Assembly (NCBI GenBank): GCA_021372945.1
Contig: JAJFTK010000120.1
Span: 48,641-112,640, forward strand
Length of the DNA stretch: 64,000 nucleotides
Direction: 5' to 3'
DNA from: Planctomycetaceae bacterium
GTDB taxonomy: Bacteria; Planctomycetota; Phycisphaerae; Sedimentisphaerales; Anaerohalosphaeraceae
How positions within the stretch are numbered: position 1 is the stretch's first letter; every line of letters begins with the position of its first letter. The notes beneath the pieces were generated by a model, which was not told the DNA's origin, made no database searches, and was given only the letters and a program-made list of their open reading frames with translations. Shown here one piece after another: positions 8,760 to 18,242 of the stretch. Both the position numbers and the translations under genes were made by a program.

Positions 8760-9491
8760 ATGATGGAGCTTGAAGAAGCCGCGAAGCGGCCACCGAAGGG
8801 TTTTTATATCGCCATTGGCCTGGCGGCGATGATCCTGATCGTCAGCGGACAAGTCCACCATAGGTTGGCCCAGCGCGTTCATACGCTGTCCAGGGTGAAA
8901 GTCCTTCCGGAGATCCCATTTAAGTATTTTCCTATGTCCATCGGAGGCTGGGAGGGGAGGGAATTGCCTATCTCCGATACGGTGCTGAAAGTGGCGGCCA
9001 ATGACGATTATGTCTGCCGCATTTACCGGCACACCGAAAAGCAACTGAACGCCAGCCTTTATATCGCCTATACATGCGACCCTCGCCGGATGATCGGTCA
9101 CCGGCCGCAAGTTTGTTATGCCGGCAGCGGGTGGATCCTGGAGGGCACGCGAAACGACCGGTTCAAGACCGCTCAAGGCAGGGTTATCGATATCTTGCTT
9201 CACCGGTTCTGGAAAGGCGGGCTGGCAGAGCAGCACATCGTGGTACTGAACTATTATGTTGTCAACGGAACCGTTACGTCCGATCATGCGTTCTTTTCCG
9301 GATTAAAATGGCGACGGCCGCAGACGCATGACGGTCAGGCCGATTACGTGGCCCAGGTGCAGATCGGTTCCGAGAATGAAGCGGCGGCCATCGCGCTGGC
9401 GGGGGCCCTGACGGACCAGATCCTGTTTCAGCTTCCCAGCCGCGAAAACAAAGGCGGCCTGCCGCAGGAAGTGCGGCAAGCCGCCCAGTGA
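8760..9491 (+). CDS. EpsI-family (DUF3485) exosortase-associated protein
   Basis: A 243-residue protein with one N-terminal membrane segment (about 15-31) and an extracytoplasmic domain. The words IGGWEGRELPI, DDYVCRIYRH, SLYIAYTCDPRRMIGHRPQVCYAGSGW (His near residue 115 and Cys near 119) match the EpsI/DUF3485 family, which in many bacteria is fused to or next to an exosortase and belongs to exopolysaccharide/PEP-CTERM systems. Its exact reaction is unknown; a protease-like or processing role has been suggested for the family. It lies 23 kb from the exosortase gene, alone with its own consensus promoter, between DUF503 and a convergent Golvesin-domain gene. Confidence 0.8.
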   Translation: MMELEEAAKRPPKGFYIAIGLAAMILIVSGQVHHRLAQRVHTLSRVKVLPEIPFKYFPMSIGGWEGRELPISDTVLKVAANDDYVCRIYRHTEKQLNASLYIAYTCDPRRMIGHRPQVCYAGSGWILEGTRNDRFKTAQGRVIDILLHRFWKGGLAEQHIVVLNYYVVNGTVTSDHAFFSGLKWRRPQTHDGQADYVAQVQIGSENEAAAIALAGALTDQILFQLPSRENKGGLPQEVRQAAQ

Positions 9492-9512
9492 TACAGGTTG
9501 ACCTTTATTCCA

Positions 9513-12221
9513 TTATCGTGTCCAGAGGACCAATTCATCGATCATGACGTCATCGGTCTTGTCATCGGCTTCACAGACGAAACGAATCTTCATATTCGCG
9601 GGGAATGTGTAAGCGGATGCGGAGATGCTGACGCTTTCAGAATAGAATTTGAAATTGGCGAAATCGGTGCCCGAGGTCCAGCGCTTGAGCCTGCGCCACT
9701 GGCTGCCGTCATAATAATCCAGCCGGAACGCGTCGCCGGTTTCCATCGACACGGGCATGTACCAGAACTCGATCTTCAGTTCGGCATACCTGGAAGTATT
9801 CCGCCCGCTGGTCAGGGTGAAGGATCCGCCGGTGCTCTGGATGTTCGCGGCATTGCTGCCCTGGTGGGCGTATTTTCCATTGCGATACAGAAGGCCGTCG
9901 GTGCCGGCGGTGTAATTGCCCCAGCCGGATTCGAAGTCATCGCTGGTCAACTGGATCCACTGCGAGACCGGCGCCAAAACCGTGATCTGAACCGTGATCG
10001 CGTCGGTTCCGCCTTTTGCATCCGCGGCACTGAAGGTGACATTATATGTCCCGGCCTGTGCGGCGGTCGGCGTCCAGGAGAAGGCGGCGGCACTGAAGGT
10101 CGCCCCTGAAGGCAGACCCTGGGCCGACAGGGTGACCGCGTCACCGTCCGGGTCGGAAGCGGTCAGCGTGAAATTGAGCCTGTTGGAAGCCGTTACTTGC
10201 TGGGCCGCAATAGGCGCCAGGACTGGCGGATTGTTGATAGGCGAGGGCATATCCGTCTTGACAAAGCGGACGGCATCGGCACAGATGGAGGAACGGTCGG
10301 TCAGCGTCAGGACACGGACGCGGTAGGTGGTTCCGGCCTGATACGGATAGCTGCCCAGGATGTTCCACTTGCCGCCGTTGGTCTGCTGGTTGACGGTCAG
10401 TGAATCTGTTCCACCGGCGTATTGGACTTCTACGGGCGTCACAGTGCTGCGCGACGAGAATTCGGTCCACCACATGGAGACTTCGTAAGAGCCGGTCTCG
10501 GGGGCGGTAAAGAGCCAACTGAAGGATCTGCCGGCATCGCGGCAATAGACCGCGTCGGTTTCGTACGGGTTTACGCCGCCGGAAACTGGCCATGTGCCGT
10601 TGATGGCCACAGCCGAGTCGCGGTTATCAATGACCAGTTCAACAGGCGATGAGCCCGCTGTCACGGTGATGGTTACAACGACCGAAGTCGAATCCGAACC
10701 GTCCGAAACCGTGAAGGTGACCTGGTAGGTTCCGGCCTGCGCGGCCGACGGCGTCCAAGCGAACGATGTGCCGTTAAAGACCGCGCCCTGCGGAAGACCC
10801 GAGGCGGAATACGTCAGGGCGTCGCCGTCCGGGTCAGTCGCGGACGGCGTAATTGTCAGCAGTGTACCTGCCTCAACCGTTTTAGAGCCAATGGCCGACA
10901 AGGCCGGCGGGTTGTTCGAAGGCGTATCCGTCTTGACAAAGCGGACGGCATCGGCACAGATGGAGGAACGATCGGTCAGCGTCAACAGGGTAACGCGATA
11001 GGTCGTGCCGGCTTGGTAAGCATACGTACCGAGGATGTTCCACTGGCCGCCGTCGATCAACTGGTTGACGGTCGTCGATTCGGTTCCGCCGGCATATTGG
11101 ATTTCCACCGGCGTGACAGAGCTGCGCGAGGAAAAGGCGGTCCACCACATCGAGACCTGGTAATAGCCGGTCTCGGGGGCGGTGAAGAGCCAACTGAAGG
11201 ACTTGCCCGCATCGCGGCAATAGACCGCATCGGTTCCATAAGGATTCACGCCGCCGGAAACGGGCCACGTGCCGACCATGGAGACGGCCGAATCGCGGTT
11301 GTCAATGACCAGTTCAACAGGCGATGAGCCCGCTGTCACGGTGATGGTTACAGCGACCGAAGTCGAATCCGAACCGTCCGAAACCGTGAAGGTGACCTGG
11401 TAGGTTCCGACCTGTGCGGCCGACGGTGTCCATGCGAACGATGTGCCGTTAAACATCGCGCCCTGCGGAAGACCCGAGGCGGAATACGCCAGGGCGTCGC
11501 CATCCGGGTCAGTCGCGGAGATCGTGAACTGAAGCGCCTGGCCGACTGAAACAGTCTGCTCGGCGACGCCGTCCAGCATGGGAGGCGTGTTGAGGATATT
11601 TGAGGCGGAGAATCGAAGTGTCTGGACGGGGGCCGAAACCGTCATCGAAGCGACGGTCAATTCGAGCGACAGGTTCGTGAAGGTCAGGCCGTCACAATTT
11701 ACGCCAAAGCCGAAAGAACGGCCGGAACCAGCGTAATCGAGCAAGGCGAGCATGACCGAACTGTAGGATACCTTGGACCCATTGGCCAGTGTGACCTCAA
11801 AGGGCTGGCCGAAGTTCTTCCAGATGGCCGCGGCCGGGTCATTTTGGGCTGCCAGGTCGATGACCACATTCTGCGGCGAAGTGCCCAGTGAGCCGCTCTT
11901 AAGTTCGGCGACCAGGGCGCCGTTGGGCGCGAAGAGATCGCCCGTCTGCCCATCCGCGCAGGCCGTCATTCCGACATCGACATTGTTCAGCAAACGGATC
12001 GTCGCGTTCTTAACGGTCGAAGCGGGAGCGAACGCGGCGTTATGAATGGTCAATTTGGCGTTCGTGATGGTGCTGCCGGGCGCGATACCGAGACTTGCGT
12101 TATCGATGCCCCAGGTGTAGGCATCTGCAGGGCCAAACCCCGCGGCCGCTGAAAAAGCGATTACCGTAAGAACGGACCATAGACCTGCCAACAGCGTCAT
12201 CCGACATTGTGTGCTTAACAT
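9513..12221 (-). CDS. Secreted Golvesin/He_PIG repeat protein
   Basis: A 902-residue exported protein; the ATG is preceded by GGAGAT. After the signal peptide (1-33) there is a beta-rich N-terminal domain (about 34-205) of unknown family, then alternating putative-Ig domains of He_PIG type (about 212-300, 437-525, 660-745; marked by DPDGDAL and FAWTPSAAQAGTYQVTF) and two Golvesin-C-like units (about 305-430, 530-655). The last 150 residues form a jelly-roll/MAM-like domain (YAELKIEFWYMP, DELVLWTR end). No PEP-CTERM or dockerin-like tail is present. The Golvesin units match those of the giant at 3099-7469, so the two genes probably share an origin and role at the cell surface. No catalytic motif seen. 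Confidence 0.65.
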   Translation of the reverse strand: MLSTQCRMTLLAGLWSVLTVIAFSAAAGFGPADAYTWGIDNASLGIAPGSTITNAKLTIHNAAFAPASTVKNATIRLLNNVDVGMTACADGQTGDLFAPNGALVAELKSGSLGTSPQNVVIDLAAQNDPAAAIWKNFGQPFEVTLANGSKVSYSSVMLALLDYAGSGRSFGFGVNCDGLTFTNLSLELTVASMTVSAPVQTLRFSASNILNTPPMLDGVAEQTVSVGQALQFTISATDPDGDALAYSASGLPQGAMFNGTSFAWTPSAAQVGTYQVTFTVSDGSDSTSVAVTITVTAGSSPVELVIDNRDSAVSMVGTWPVSGGVNPYGTDAVYCRDAGKSFSWLFTAPETGYYQVSMWWTAFSSRSSVTPVEIQYAGGTESTTVNQLIDGGQWNILGTYAYQAGTTYRVTLLTLTDRSSICADAVRFVKTDTPSNNPPALSAIGSKTVEAGTLLTITPSATDPDGDALTYSASGLPQGAVFNGTSFAWTPSAAQAGTYQVTFTVSDGSDSTSVVVTITVTAGSSPVELVIDNRDSAVAINGTWPVSGGVNPYETDAVYCRDAGRSFSWLFTAPETGSYEVSMWWTEFSSRSTVTPVEVQYAGGTDSLTVNQQTNGGKWNILGSYPYQAGTTYRVRVLTLTDRSSICADAVRFVKTDMPSPINNPPVLAPIAAQQVTASNRLNFTLTASDPDGDAVTLSAQGLPSGATFSAAAFSWTPTAAQAGTYNVTFSAADAKGGTDAITVQITVLAPVSQWIQLTSDDFESGWGNYTAGTDGLLYRNGKYAHQGSNAANIQSTGGSFTLTSGRNTSRYAELKIEFWYMPVSMETGDAFRLDYYDGSQWRRLKRWTSGTDFANFKFYSESVSISASAYTFPANMKIRFVCEADDKTDDVMIDELVLWTR
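10251..11598. repeat. 674-bp imperfect direct repeat, two units, inside the Golvesin/He_PIG gene
   Basis: The word ATCCGTCTTGACAAAGCGGA starts at 10251 and again at 10925; the following 670 bases stay highly alike, including a near-identical stretch around 10625-10760 and 11300-11430. Each unit encodes one Golvesin plus one He_PIG domain, so the gene grew by tandem duplication. Confidence 0.8.
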
Positions 12222-12321
12222 TGAATTATCTCCATACCCAATCGTTGCATTTCATCGTGTTCGTCGTGACGGCCCCGGTACGGGCGACAGTCACAAACAT
12301 ACCCCAGAGAAACAGAAGGAC

Positions 12322-15300
12322 TTACAGTTTTCCGGCCTGGATCAACAATTGACGGTACCAGTCCTGAAGGACCGCATCCCGTACCGTGAGATTGACTTTC
12401 TGCTGATCGCTCTGATCCTGCGCGGTAAACAGGACCTGGTAATCGCCTGCCTGGTTATACCGCGGTATCCAATCGAGCGTCTGCCCGGTTTGGTCAAAGA
12501 CGGCTCCATCGGGCAGGCCGGACGCCTGGTAAGCGACAGCGCCGGACACTGAGAAGTTCAGCGGACGATTTTCGGTAACTTCATAAGTCAGGAATAATTG
12601 CGCGATCTCTTTGGCCGTGAGGGCCCTGGAATAGAGAGCGGCTTCTTCAAAAATGCCTTTAAAGCCGGAATTGGCGGTCTCGCGCGTCGAGTTGCCGGTA
12701 TTGCCAAGGTCGGCAACTGCATTCAGCGAGGTCACGCTGGTATAGCTTCCTGAATCGACTGATTGCCCATCCAGGAAGACCTCGTATTTGCCTTTGTTCC
12801 AGGTCAGGGCGATATGGTAGAGCGTATTCAGTTGAAGCGCAGCGATATTCTGCTTCAGCGGTAATCGGTCGCCCATGGCCAGAGTCAGTTGGCCGGACAC
12901 GGTATAGAGGCAAATGCGATTGGTGCTGCTTGGCGCGTGACCGAAAATGTAGCAGGTTGAGGAAAGATCCTCGGGCATGGCCCAGACCGCGACCGTCCCT
13001 TCGTCGGGCTTCGTGCCGGTCATTGGAATTCGGACCGCCTGATTGGCGCCGCTAAGGCGAATAAACTCCTCGCCCGCCCAGCCGCGACCCCATTGCGGAT
13101 TGTTTAGGAGGACGGCCGTTTGGGCGCATCCGGAACTGTCGCGGGCGCTGTTGCCGAGCCCGTCATCAAACCGCCACTGCCCGGCAACGGAGCCTTCCCG
13201 ACCCAGTTGATATATCTGACCGGCCTCAGCGGCCGAGACGGCGCGGTTATAGATCCGCACGCCATCGATTTGGCCGTCAAAGCTGCGCATTTTATCATAG
13301 CCGCGAATTCCCAGGTAAAGCGGATCGTTGAGGGTGTCAAGGTTGCGGCGCGTATAGACTGCGCTTCCGGCGGGTTGGCCATTGACATAGAAGAAAGCGG
13401 TGCCGGCAGCCGTATCGTGGACCACGCAGACGTGTGTCCAGGTATTCAGCGGAACCGAATTGCTGGTTCCGCTGGCGATCGCGCCGCCATAGATGAGATA
13501 CGAAGGGGCCGCGGCGCTGCCGTCGAGCATGAATGTGAAGCCCCGGCCGGAGGAACCGACGCCTTTATCGACGATGCGTCCGTAATTGCCTTCGCCGTAG
13601 CTGCGCGGGTTGACCCAGGCGGACAGCGTCAGGCTCGATGTCAGGTTCAGAGACTGGCTGGCCGGACACTCCAGGTAATCCTGCACGCCATTGATATCGA
13701 CGCTGCCTTCCGAGGTCCACATGGAATCTTTGGTTAGCGAAGCGAAATTGGCGTTGCCGGAACCATCGGTTGTGACCGGACCGGTCTTTTCGCAGAAGGT
13801 CCATTCACCGACCAGCCCTGCGCGGACATCGGCCGCCGCGGGTTGGGCCTCAACGGTGATCGTGACCGAATCATTGTCCGCAAGCGTGGGATCGGCCTTG
13901 ACTTTAACGGTGAGGACGATCTCATAGGTTCCGGGATTGATCAGCGAGATCACAGGCTTTTGTTCATTCGAAAGAAGCGTATTGTTGAGCGTCCAGGCGT
14001 ACAGCAGTTCGCCGGAACCGCTGGAGCCGGAACCATCAAGCTGAATCTGGGCGCGGTTTGCATAGGCAACCGCCTGGTCCGGTCCCGCGTTGGCCACCGG
14101 CGGCTCGGCGGGCGGCGTGGTCGAGCCCGACGTTCCCTGGTAGCATCCCAGGTCCACGCTGCTCCACGAACGCGCGGTGTTGTTCAGGGCCACATTAAAA
14201 TTATAGCCGCTAAATTGCGTCGTCGGCAGATAGCTGCGAACGTCGGTGCCTTTGCTCAGGGCATAACCGCCGGAAGGATGATAGAAATTGAGCGTGCCGG
14301 CGTTCACAAAGACATTGGCCAGGTTCTCGTAATGCAGTTCGCCCGTCTTGAGCGAATAGGTGGACTTGGCCTGGACCCAACTGTAATCGACATAGAGGTT
14401 GTGGGAGTACGTGGGATTGACGCCGGCATCGACGATCATGCCATCAAGGATGTTGTTCTTGATGACCCACGCTGCCTTGGTCTGCGGCGAATTAGAAATA
14501 AACAGGGCGATGTTGCCGAATTCGCTCATGATAATGTTGTTGAGGATGTTGACCTTGCCGGACATGGGCGTTCCGCTTCCGGCGGCCCAGGCGGCAAGCA
14601 CGTAACTGCCGCTGGCGGTGCTGCCGCTGCCCTGAAGCAGGTTGGAATAGATCGTCATGTTGGACGATTCCTTGATGGTCAGGGCATTGCGGGCCCTGGT
14701 GATGGCGTTATGCGCAAACAGCACCTGGTCGTTGAACTGGTAGAGCGAACAGCCGTTGCCGTGGCTTCCAAATTCCGAGGCGGTGTTGCCGGTGATCTGG
14801 ATGTTCGTGGCATAGATGATCTTCAGCCCGGTGCTGCGGACGTTATTGAGCGTGTTGTTGCGGATGATGCAGCCGTAGTTACGGGCCGTTTCAGTGCCGC
14901 GCATGGCGATGCCGTAACCGCTTCGGCAGTTGGCGACATAATTGTTCTCGATGACGTCATTGGTGCCGGCCCAGAGAGTAATGCCGCCGACGCACGAGCT
15001 ATTGATGACCTTGCAGTTGCGGACTTCAAGGCCGGTATGTTTGTAATTGTTGACGTTGACAACGCCGCCGGAACGATGCGTTTGGCTGTCGGTCCGGTCG
15101 GCAATGCCGCGGATGACAAAACCGTCAATGGTCACATAGCTGCCGTTCTGCATCCAGAACCCCATGTCCTTGTTGGACACGCAGATCTTTCCCTGCAAAT
15201 TGACGGTATTGTTGGGCCAGACATAAACGGTGTAGAAGCCATTGACCGCCTTGGTGGTGTGATAAACGGTGCCTTTCTTGTTGAGCAGGCTCCAGTGATT

Positions 15301-16101
15301 CTGAAGCGCATAGGCGTCCGGCATCGTGCCGGTGTTTCCCAGCGCCGCCGGCAGCGCGCTGCTGAGCGTCACTTTGCCCGAAGCGAAAGCCGACACTTTG
15401 CGCGTCGTGACCGTATTATTGTTGGCATGTACCCACACCTTGGCCGTGGCGCCGACCCAAAAACCGCTGGGCTGTGTCAGAGCAGGGTCCGTGAAATTGG
15501 TCGTTTGCCCATAAGAGGAAGAACTCATTGGCTTATACGTGGTTTCATCATCAAAGACGTTGTTGGCTTGAGATGGATTAGAGGAAGTAAAAAGATATTC
15601 TCCATTCTCATAGATGGCCATATCCGAGCCATCCCCCACGCTGGCGGTCGGGACCTGCGCCTTGTAGATATTGGCGTAGTTCGAGTTGCCCGCGAAGGAA
15701 CCGATCGACGTACCGTCAGGCCTGAGAAAATCGCTTGCCGATGTGCATCTAGTCCATCCGGTAATCACCGTTGTTCCATCCAGAATAGGTGTTTCACCGG
15801 GATAGGCCTTGAAGGTGATCCGTGCGCTGGAGGTTCCGTTAACGCGCGAGGTGACCATTTCGTAGTAAATGCCCCCGCGAACAATAACGGTGTCGCCGGG
15901 CTGAACGCGTCCGGCGGCATAGTCGATGTTGCGCCACGGCTGGGATTGCGTCCCTGGGCCAGAGTCGCTCCCCTGCGTGGACACATAATACGTTGCCCCA
16001 CGACTTTGCAGGGAAATGCTCAACGCAACGGCCGCGCAAAACAAGAACTGAACGAGGTGAGATGGAATGAGTCCGAATGACCAACGATTGCGTGTCTTCA
16101 T
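12322..16101 (-). CDS. Secreted right-handed beta-helix protein with PKD-like and two LamG domains
   Basis: A 1259-residue exported protein. The ATG at 16101 is chosen over one 20 codons upstream because GAGGG stands five bases before it and a good signal peptide follows. The mature start, ATYYVSTQGSDSGPGTQSQP and PGDTVIVRGG, is typical of DUF1565/pectate-lyase-like beta-helix proteins; the helix runs to about residue 650 with many N-x-I and NN stacks (for example IIRNNTLNN, IENNYVANCRSG). A PKD-like domain (about 665-760; NAGPDQAVAYANRAQIQLDG) and two concanavalin/LamG domains (about 775-945 and 960-1130) follow, then a short Ig-like end. Likely a polysaccharide lyase or surface carbohydrate-binding protein; no catalytic residues could be assigned. 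Confidence 0.75.
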   Translation of the reverse strand: MKTRNRWSFGLIPSHLVQFLFCAAVALSISLQSRGATYYVSTQGSDSGPGTQSQPWRNIDYAAGRVQPGDTVIVRGGIYYEMVTSRVNGTSSARITFKAYPGETPILDGTTVITGWTRCTSASDFLRPDGTSIGSFAGNSNYANIYKAQVPTASVGDGSDMAIYENGEYLFTSSNPSQANNVFDDETTYKPMSSSSYGQTTNFTDPALTQPSGFWVGATAKVWVHANNNTVTTRKVSAFASGKVTLSSALPAALGNTGTMPDAYALQNHWSLLNKKGTVYHTTKAVNGFYTVYVWPNNTVNLQGKICVSNKDMGFWMQNGSYVTIDGFVIRGIADRTDSQTHRSGGVVNVNNYKHTGLEVRNCKVINSSCVGGITLWAGTNDVIENNYVANCRSGYGIAMRGTETARNYGCIIRNNTLNNVRSTGLKIIYATNIQITGNTASEFGSHGNGCSLYQFNDQVLFAHNAITRARNALTIKESSNMTIYSNLLQGSGSTASGSYVLAAWAAGSGTPMSGKVNILNNIIMSEFGNIALFISNSPQTKAAWVIKNNILDGMIVDAGVNPTYSHNLYVDYSWVQAKSTYSLKTGELHYENLANVFVNAGTLNFYHPSGGYALSKGTDVRSYLPTTQFSGYNFNVALNNTARSWSSVDLGCYQGTSGSTTPPAEPPVANAGPDQAVAYANRAQIQLDGSGSSGSGELLYAWTLNNTLLSNEQKPVISLINPGTYEIVLTVKVKADPTLADNDSVTITVEAQPAAADVRAGLVGEWTFCEKTGPVTTDGSGNANFASLTKDSMWTSEGSVDINGVQDYLECPASQSLNLTSSLTLSAWVNPRSYGEGNYGRIVDKGVGSSGRGFTFMLDGSAAAPSYLIYGGAIASGTSNSVPLNTWTHVCVVHDTAAGTAFFYVNGQPAGSAVYTRRNLDTLNDPLYLGIRGYDKMRSFDGQIDGVRIYNRAVSAAEAGQIYQLGREGSVAGQWRFDDGLGNSARDSSGCAQTAVLLNNPQWGRGWAGEEFIRLSGANQAVRIPMTGTKPDEGTVAVWAMPEDLSSTCYIFGHAPSSTNRICLYTVSGQLTLAMGDRLPLKQNIAALQLNTLYHIALTWNKGKYEVFLDGQSVDSGSYTSVTSLNAVADLGNTGNSTRETANSGFKGIFEEAALYSRALTAKEIAQLFLTYEVTENRPLNFSVSGAVAYQASGLPDGAVFDQTGQTLDWIPRYNQAGDYQVLFTAQDQSDQQKVNLTVRDAVLQDWYRQLLIQAGKL

Positions 16102-16676
16102 TTGCACCCTCGAATAAAAGAATAATAATACGGGTTCGAAAGAACGTTCCACTATTGGCAAAAAGCTTTATTTAAATATGTATGAAGCCTAGAGGGAAAT
16201 AACGGAAAGAGGCTGATTCAGCGGATCCGTCCGTCTTCCTTCAGCATGATTCAGAAATCCACACACCCGCTTAAAGAAAACCCCGAAGCACTCAATTGAC
16301 GTGTCACACGTGCCTCCGAAACTAAAACATTCATTCGATGTAAATCAGAGAGTCTTGTCATGTAAACGGCATTCTAGAATAATCGTCCATTCAAAGCAAG
16401 AGAGTAAAGGAAATTTTTTGTCGTAGCAACTCCTACAAAAGAGTATGTCAGTAAAGATTTCCCTAAAAGCAATTAAGGTATTTAGAAATTTTTGAAAGAT
16501 TCCAGAAGCGATATAAAGGGGGAGTAAAAAGCAGGTTGTTCAGGACACGGGTCGGCGCCTGTTTTTTATCTGTGACCACACCGAGCGGTCCGGCGAAACG
16601 AGGGATTCTGCTAAACCCAAAATCAATCCGCAGAGTCTTGTTCGAAGGAACGCATCGGAAACGAAAAAAGGACGGC
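16102..16676. other. Divergent intergenic region upstream of the exopolysaccharide cluster
   Basis: This 575-base gap is clearly more AT-rich than its surroundings and separates the minus-strand beta-helix gene from the first gene of the polysaccharide cluster. It should carry the cluster promoter and any regulator sites. A perfect inverted repeat ACGTGT-C-ACACGT lies at 16299-16311. No consensus promoter, RNA gene or credible ORF was found. Confidence 0.5.
16299..16311. promoter_or_regulatory. Possible operator: 13-bp inverted repeat
   Basis: ACGTGTCACACGT is a perfect palindrome with one central base, overlapping a TTGACG word. Its position between divergent genes makes a regulator site possible, but nothing else supports it. 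Confidence 0.25.
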
Positions 16677-18227
16677 ATGCAGCCGACGGGGACGGAGTTT
16701 ATCCAGGACACGCACGAGAGACTTGCGGCGGCGGTCACCACGGTGAGGCGGCTGCTGGTATCCGAGAGCCTCAAGGCGCGGTGCGCCAAGGGGAGCATCA
16801 GCCTGACGGCCGGCACGGTCGTCTCGAAAGTCGTCGCGCTGGTCAGCAAGATCGTGCTGGCCAAATTGCTGGCGGCCGAAGAACTTGGGCTGATGATCGT
16901 TATTCTGCCGCTGGTGACCTTTTTCGATACGCTCACCGAGATCGGCATCAAGCAGGCCGTCATCCAGCATAAGGAAGGCGCGACCGAGAGGTATTTGAAT
17001 ACGGCCTGGTGGATCCAGAGTATCCGGGGAGTACTGCTCTACTGTTGTGCCTATCTGCTTTCGCCGATCCTCTGCCGTATCTGGGTGTACGGCAAAGCGG
17101 ATGTATCACTTGGGTATAGTCAAAGCGAACTGCTGTGGATGGTGCGCATCGCGTTCCTGACGATCCTGTTCAATGGATTCATCAGTCCGCGTTCGAACGT
17201 GCTGCTGAAGGAGTTCAAATTCGGGCGATCGGTGATCCTTGCGCAGGGCAGCACAATTCTGGGCAGTGTGCTGACGATCATCCTGGCGGTCGCTTTTCGT
17301 AATGTATGGGCCTTTGTGATCGGCACGGTCAGCCAGTACTTCTTTTTATGCGTGTTGTCGTACGTGATGTGTCCATTCATGCCAAGGCGAACGTATCACG
17401 CGGCGAGTTTCCACGCCTTGATGCGATTTGGCCGCGGGATGTTCGGGCTTCCATTGCTGACGTACCTGGCCTTCTATATGGACGTTCTCGTCGGCAGTTT
17501 ATTTATTAGTCGCCCGCTGATCGGGATGTACGGGTTTGCCCTGATCCTGGCGCGCACCCCGCGCGAACTGCTGACGCGGATCTTCGGGCCGCTTCTGATC
17601 CCGGCGTACGCCGAAAAGCAGGACGACCCGCGGGCGATCAGCCGGGGCGTGCTCTGGATCACGTGGGCGACGTCCCTGGTGGTGCTGCCGCTTACGGTTT
17701 ATATGATCGTCTGCCGCAACGCGATCCTGACGATCCTCTATAAACCTGAGTTCACGCAAGTGGGCCTGGCGTTCAGCCTTCTGTGCCTGACCTACACCAT
17801 TCTCCTGCAGGAGTTTCCGCTTGGCAAAGTGTTTCTTGGTATTGGAACGCCCGAAAAGCACAGGCTGTATGTGATCTTGCGGGCCTTGCTGCTGGCGGGC
17901 CTGATCGTGCCGGCGATCAAGCTGTACGGCATCACGGGGCTTGCCGGGGCGCTGTTGCTGTCGAACGCCGCGGCTTACTGGTACCAGCTCCGCATGCTGC
18001 ACAAGCTGATTGGTCTTGACATCCGGGCGTACTGGAGCGCGTGGATACCCGGCCTGGCGGTCAGCGCCGTGTACCTGGTGGTGCTGGCGGCCGTGTTTGT
18101 CATCTGGCCCGAAAACCTGAATTATCAATTCTGGGTTGGCGGAGCGGCCTTAGGATTGACCATTGCAGCAGTCTTGGGAATGAGCCTGCTGAAAACGCAC
18201 AGGCTTCTCTGGCCTCAATACTCCTGA
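16677..18227 (+). CDS. Wzx-type polysaccharide flippase
   Basis: A 516-residue integral membrane protein with about 12-14 hydrophobic segments; it begins after a soluble 40-residue lead with KGSISLTAGTVVSKVVALVS, typical of the polysaccharide transporter (PST/MOP) family. These proteins move lipid-linked repeat units from the inner to the outer face of the cytoplasmic membrane before polymerisation. The ATG at 16677 follows an A-rich stretch with GG; an earlier in-frame start at 16536 would add a charged, unlikely extension. First gene of a long co-oriented cluster that holds a polymerase, glycosyltransferases, a Wzc-like kinase and an initiating sugar transferase. Confidence 0.85.
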   Translation: MQPTGTEFIQDTHERLAAAVTTVRRLLVSESLKARCAKGSISLTAGTVVSKVVALVSKIVLAKLLAAEELGLMIVILPLVTFFDTLTEIGIKQAVIQHKEGATERYLNTAWWIQSIRGVLLYCCAYLLSPILCRIWVYGKADVSLGYSQSELLWMVRIAFLTILFNGFISPRSNVLLKEFKFGRSVILAQGSTILGSVLTIILAVAFRNVWAFVIGTVSQYFFLCVLSYVMCPFMPRRTYHAASFHALMRFGRGMFGLPLLTYLAFYMDVLVGSLFISRPLIGMYGFALILARTPRELLTRIFGPLLIPAYAEKQDDPRAISRGVLWITWATSLVVLPLTVYMIVCRNAILTILYKPEFTQVGLAFSLLCLTYTILLQEFPLGKVFLGIGTPEKHRLYVILRALLLAGLIVPAIKLYGITGLAGALLLSNAAAYWYQLRMLHKLIGLDIRAYWSAWIPGLAVSAVYLVVLAAVFVIWPENLNYQFWVGGAALGLTIAAVLGMSLLKTHRLLWPQYS

Positions 18228-18242
18228 TCGAGCATAGAATTT

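Noticed and set aside
13843-16080. 745-codon plus-strand frame opposite the beta-helix gene
   Set aside because: No signal, no domain and a composition typical of antisense of a repetitive gene; the minus-strand protein has signal peptide and recognisable modules.
9513-16101. PEP-CTERM tails on the two big minus-strand secreted proteins
   Set aside because: The C-termini end DELVLWTR and LLIQAGKL without Pro-Glu-Pro, hydrophobic helix or basic end; only the DUF4465 protein has the signal.
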